DNA from: Gymnogyps californianus
Lineage: Eukaryota; Chordata; Aves; Accipitriformes; Cathartidae
DNA length: 64,000 bases
NCBI RefSeq assembly: GCF_018139145.2
Contig: NC_059474.1
Location: forward strand, 44,038,344 to 44,102,343
Direction of reading: 5' to 3'
Part shown: positions 61,231 through 64,000 of the stretch, one piece after another
Layout: each line of letters begins with the position of its first letter
Position numbering within the stretch: the stretch's first letter is position 1
Notes under the pieces: generated by a model
What the model saw: only the letters and a program-made list of their open reading frames with translations
The model's database searches: none
What the model was told of the DNA's origin: nothing
Translations under genes and position numbers: made by a program

Positions 61231-63172
61231 TGAGAGAGTAGGAGGGATGAGGAACAACAGACCTTTTCATCCAGACAGACTACAATGGCAATCTCCTGAG
61301 CCAGCCCCTCTGTTGTTTACCACCAAGTGAATTCCTATAACAATGGCAGCAATTTGAAGCATAATATTATGAAAGCCCTCAATGCATCATTTAGCATCAT
61401 TTAGCATCTTTTAATGTCATTTAGCAGCTGAAAACAAAGGCGACAATTGGCATCCTATCAGGCAGTTAGTGTTTGGCAGACTAGCTTTAGAAATAAAACT
61501 AGCAAATACTTTTTGAGTTGCAGCTCACTAACAAGTAATGTAGGCCATCTCCTTGCATATTTTACCTTATGATCCCCTGCATGAAGAAATGAATTGTAAA
61601 TATGCTAAGATATTTCCTGTTTCTTGAGTATGATTGAATGAAAGCAATTGCAGCAGAATCTGGCATTCCTTCAACCAAGATACGCAGTTCCTGTGAGGTG
61701 AGCAATAGATTAGATTAACCAGTGTCCCATTTCAGATAGAACCCTTATCTCTCTCCATTTCATCTGCTGTAAATACTTTCCCGTAATTTAAAATGGTATT
61801 TCAGGGTTCAGCTCAGTGATTTATGTATCCTGAAGAGCAAATGAAGAAGACAAACCTGTTTGGAGGGGGAAAAGGAAGCAGAGGGTCCTGCAGCAGGGCT
61901 TGGAAAAGGGGAAGGGAGGTGAGAGCACCTGTTTGAGGTGGACCAGCCACCTATGTGTTACATCTTTAGTCCCTGTGAACCTACTAAATGAGAAATAGCA
62001 TTGGGCCTTTAATTAGATGTAGCTTTGAGTTAGAGTGGATTTAGATAGAGGCTGATCTTTTCTGAGCCAAAATGAGACAAACCTATGCTAATGTAGATAT
62101 ATTGAAAAAAAATAGATAAGAAAGTCTAAATCACTTGAACAAATGAAGTATGGACTCAGTTTCTGAGGTATTTCCCTGTATTTTCCTATGAACAATGGTA
62201 GATTTAGATTCCAGCTCCACCTTAGCAAATGGCTCAAGTGAGTCTTAGTGTATCAAGCTTTTCTTTATAGCATCTGTAGATTTTCACTTTTTGGTGGAAA
62301 GATGAAAGGCAATAAACAGAGATAACTATTTCTCCCTGTGGTGGTGCAATATGCGTATTTTGAACTTTAACCACTTTCAGCTGCAGGAATGATTATCAGG
62401 TAACTATTCCTCCTGCAGACACACAGCGTGAGGACAACGACAGTTCAGAAAACAGCAGCCAGTTCCATATCTGATTATCTTTTCTTTTTTTCTCCATGGC
62501 AATAGTTTCTCAGCGTGGAGTTGATGAATATAAAGAGAACCTGAAATGTGAATGAGTGCAATTATTCTTTTCATTACTTCATTAGTGCTGGTATGTAACT
62601 TAGGTAAAGTTTGTCCGAGACTAGGAAATGTGTGATTAAATGAAACTGGCAATGTTTTCTAGATGCAATGAAAAATCTGGTTTAGAAGTGATAGAAAACA
62701 CCTATTAAATAACCCAGTCCATCTCGCCAAAGTGGACATTTTGCAGAAAACTGTCATGAGAAAAGGAGGCAGAAGATACCTAAAGAAGCATATTGTATTG
62801 CTCAGAGTAGGTTTTTTTCATATTCCAGAAGCAAAGGTAAGGGAGGCTGGCATAAAAAACCTGACCTCAATCACTTTATCAATGCACAGGATTACAAAAT
62901 GGAATTGAATGTGAGTAACAGATGGTAGTGGCTAGAAGAGAAGCAGCTTCTTTTAGACAGTGTTACTTAACCTGGGTTGGGTTTTTTTGCATTATCCAGG
63001 TTACCGATTCTGTCTTGGTATCAAGTAAGGAATCTAGACTCAGGGCAGTCTTTGGAAAGATGAACAAAAATGCCATGGTGACTAAGTTTCTATTTTTATA
63101 AGGGCTTTTGCAGTCTTTTGCCTATTGGTCACTGAGGCTATGGCTTAAAAAGAAAAATTAAAGATGTGATTT
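61231..63172. other. Intergenic with a short 10-bp tandem repeat
   Basis: AT-rich sequence. Apart from the repeat at 61384-61427 nothing was recognised. The minus-strand frame at 62404-62652 has no recognisable product. Confidence 0.65.
61384..61427. repeat. Four-copy 10-bp tandem repeat
   Basis: Units GCATCATTTA, GCATCATTTA, GCATCTTTTA and ATGTCATTTA are followed by GCAGC. The array lies only 150 bp after the CAGTACTT array. Confidence 0.75.
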
Positions 63173-63450
63173 AAAAAGGAAAGGAAAAAGAAAGAAAAGA
63201 AAGGGAGGAGAAAGGGAAGGGAAGGGAGGAGAAAGGGAAGGGAGGAGAAGGAAGGGAAGAGGAAAGGAAAGGAAAGGAAAGGAAAGGAAAGGAAAGGAAA
63301 GGAAAGGAAAGGAAAGGGAAAGGAAAGGAAAGGAAAGGAAAGGAAAGGAAAGGAAAGGAAAGGAAAGGAAAGGAAAGGAAAGGAAAGGAAAGGAAAGGAA
63401 AGGAAAGGAAAGGAAAGGAAAGGAAAGGAAAGGAAAGGAAAGGAAAGGGA
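63173..63450 (+). repeat. 278-nt pure polypurine tract with (GGAAA)n array
   Basis: There is no pyrimidine from 63173 to 63450. The first part is irregular (AAAGG, GGGAGGAG units). From 63261 there are 11 perfect GGAAA units, one 6-nt GGGAAA interruption at 63316-63321, then 25 perfect units to 63446. Frames on the minus strand reading repeated Ser-Phe-Pro-Phe-Leu come from this array and are not genes. The array is likely length-variable and hard to assemble. Confidence 0.95.
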
Positions 63451-64000
63451 TGGAACCATTCATTTTTAAAACTGGTCTGTTGGTTCAGAGAGACTGGTAT
63501 TTGGACATTTAAAGCCTCCTAGGGTGTCTGGTACTTTTCTTTACTGCTGCGCAGCTCACCTCCTGTTCTACCAAATTCCTTTTCTGCTCACCTTCTCTTC
63601 TTTCAACTTGACAGGAACAGGAGACCATGTCCATAGTATATTTGGAAAAGTATTTACAAGGCTCCCTTTGGAATTACTGCCTGCATTTGTTCACGGATGT
63701 GGTGTCTTGGCAGCTGGCTCATGCTATCAAACTGTGTGCATGGTGTGTCCCATTTTATATGTAAAAAAGATAAAGTTATAAAGCCATGAGTCTCAAAAGG
63801 TGAAATCTCTGCTAAACACCATCATGCAAGATGCAGAGCCGTTTATTACTGCTTTAAAAAAAACAGAGGAAGAAACAAAGCTTTTCTAAAAGCAATCCTT
63901 TCAAAGCTGACTTTAAGAATCTATACTAGAAAGCCTTCTTTTCTGCATTACAGACACCTTTTTCCTTCTATTAAGAAAAGTCTATTTAAAATGAACCTTT
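63451..64000. other. Intergenic, nothing recognised
   Basis: Unique sequence after the polypurine tract. The + frame at 63524-63781 has no recognisable product. Confidence 0.65.

Noticed and set aside
63145..63463. Two minus-strand frames of over 100 codons with repeated Ser-Phe-Pro-Phe-Leu
   Set aside because: They are translations of the GGAAA microsatellite. A 5-nt repeat stays open in all frames when no unit creates a stop.
46342..64000. Possible TLL1 exons or other neighbouring gene
   Set aside because: No CUB, EGF or astacin motif was seen in any frame, and the human spacing I remember places TLL1 well outside this window.
1..64000. tRNA, rRNA, CRISPR or operon-like structure
   Set aside because: No tRNA T-loop motif (GGTTCGAATC type), no rRNA stretch and no regularly spaced direct-repeat array were seen. 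The sequence is plainly vertebrate.

Overview
The window is vertebrate and almost certainly avian. It is AT-rich and intron/intergenic dominated, and it carries CR1 LINE fragments with the typical avian 3' ends plus two long terminal repeats of types I remember from many neoavian genomes. The repeat content argues against a galliform, but the species cannot be named from this sequence.

Only one protein-coding gene is supported: the 3' end of SPOCK3 (testican-3), a secreted extracellular proteoglycan of the SPARC family, on the + strand. Five coding exons can be placed with exact splice sites: 11622-11741, 22950-23171, 30020-30082, 31337-31474 and the terminal exon 32510-32682. Read together they encode the SPARC-like extracellular calcium-binding (EC) domain with two EF-hands, a thyroglobulin type-1 domain, and an acidic C-terminal tail with two Ser-Gly glycosaminoglycan attachment sites. 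All introns between them are phase 1. The earlier exons (signal peptide, N-terminal domain, Kazal/follistatin-like domain) were not found and should lie upstream of base 1. Bases 1-11621 therefore read as intron.

From 32683 to about 34250 is the 3' UTR with several AATAAA signals. From there to 64000 I see no conventional gene. Human synteny, as I remember it, places TLL1 on this side of SPOCK3 across a large gene-poor interval, which agrees with the emptiness here. The downstream region holds a solo LTR with a perfect 5-bp target duplication (37113-37708), a 5'-truncated antisense CR1 with a broken reverse-transcriptase tail (40896-41773), older CR1 remnants, short tandem repeats, and a 278-nt pure purine tract built on GGAAA (63173-63450). 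A GC-rich 1-kb antisense LTR sits in the SPOCK3 intron at 7927-8955.

The least explained signal is a pair of exon-like segments at 36157-36277 and 36579-36641, between the SPOCK3 3' end and the downstream LTR. No new defence, metabolic or mobile system was found. Most of the open reading frames longer than 60 codons here are chance or repeat-derived.
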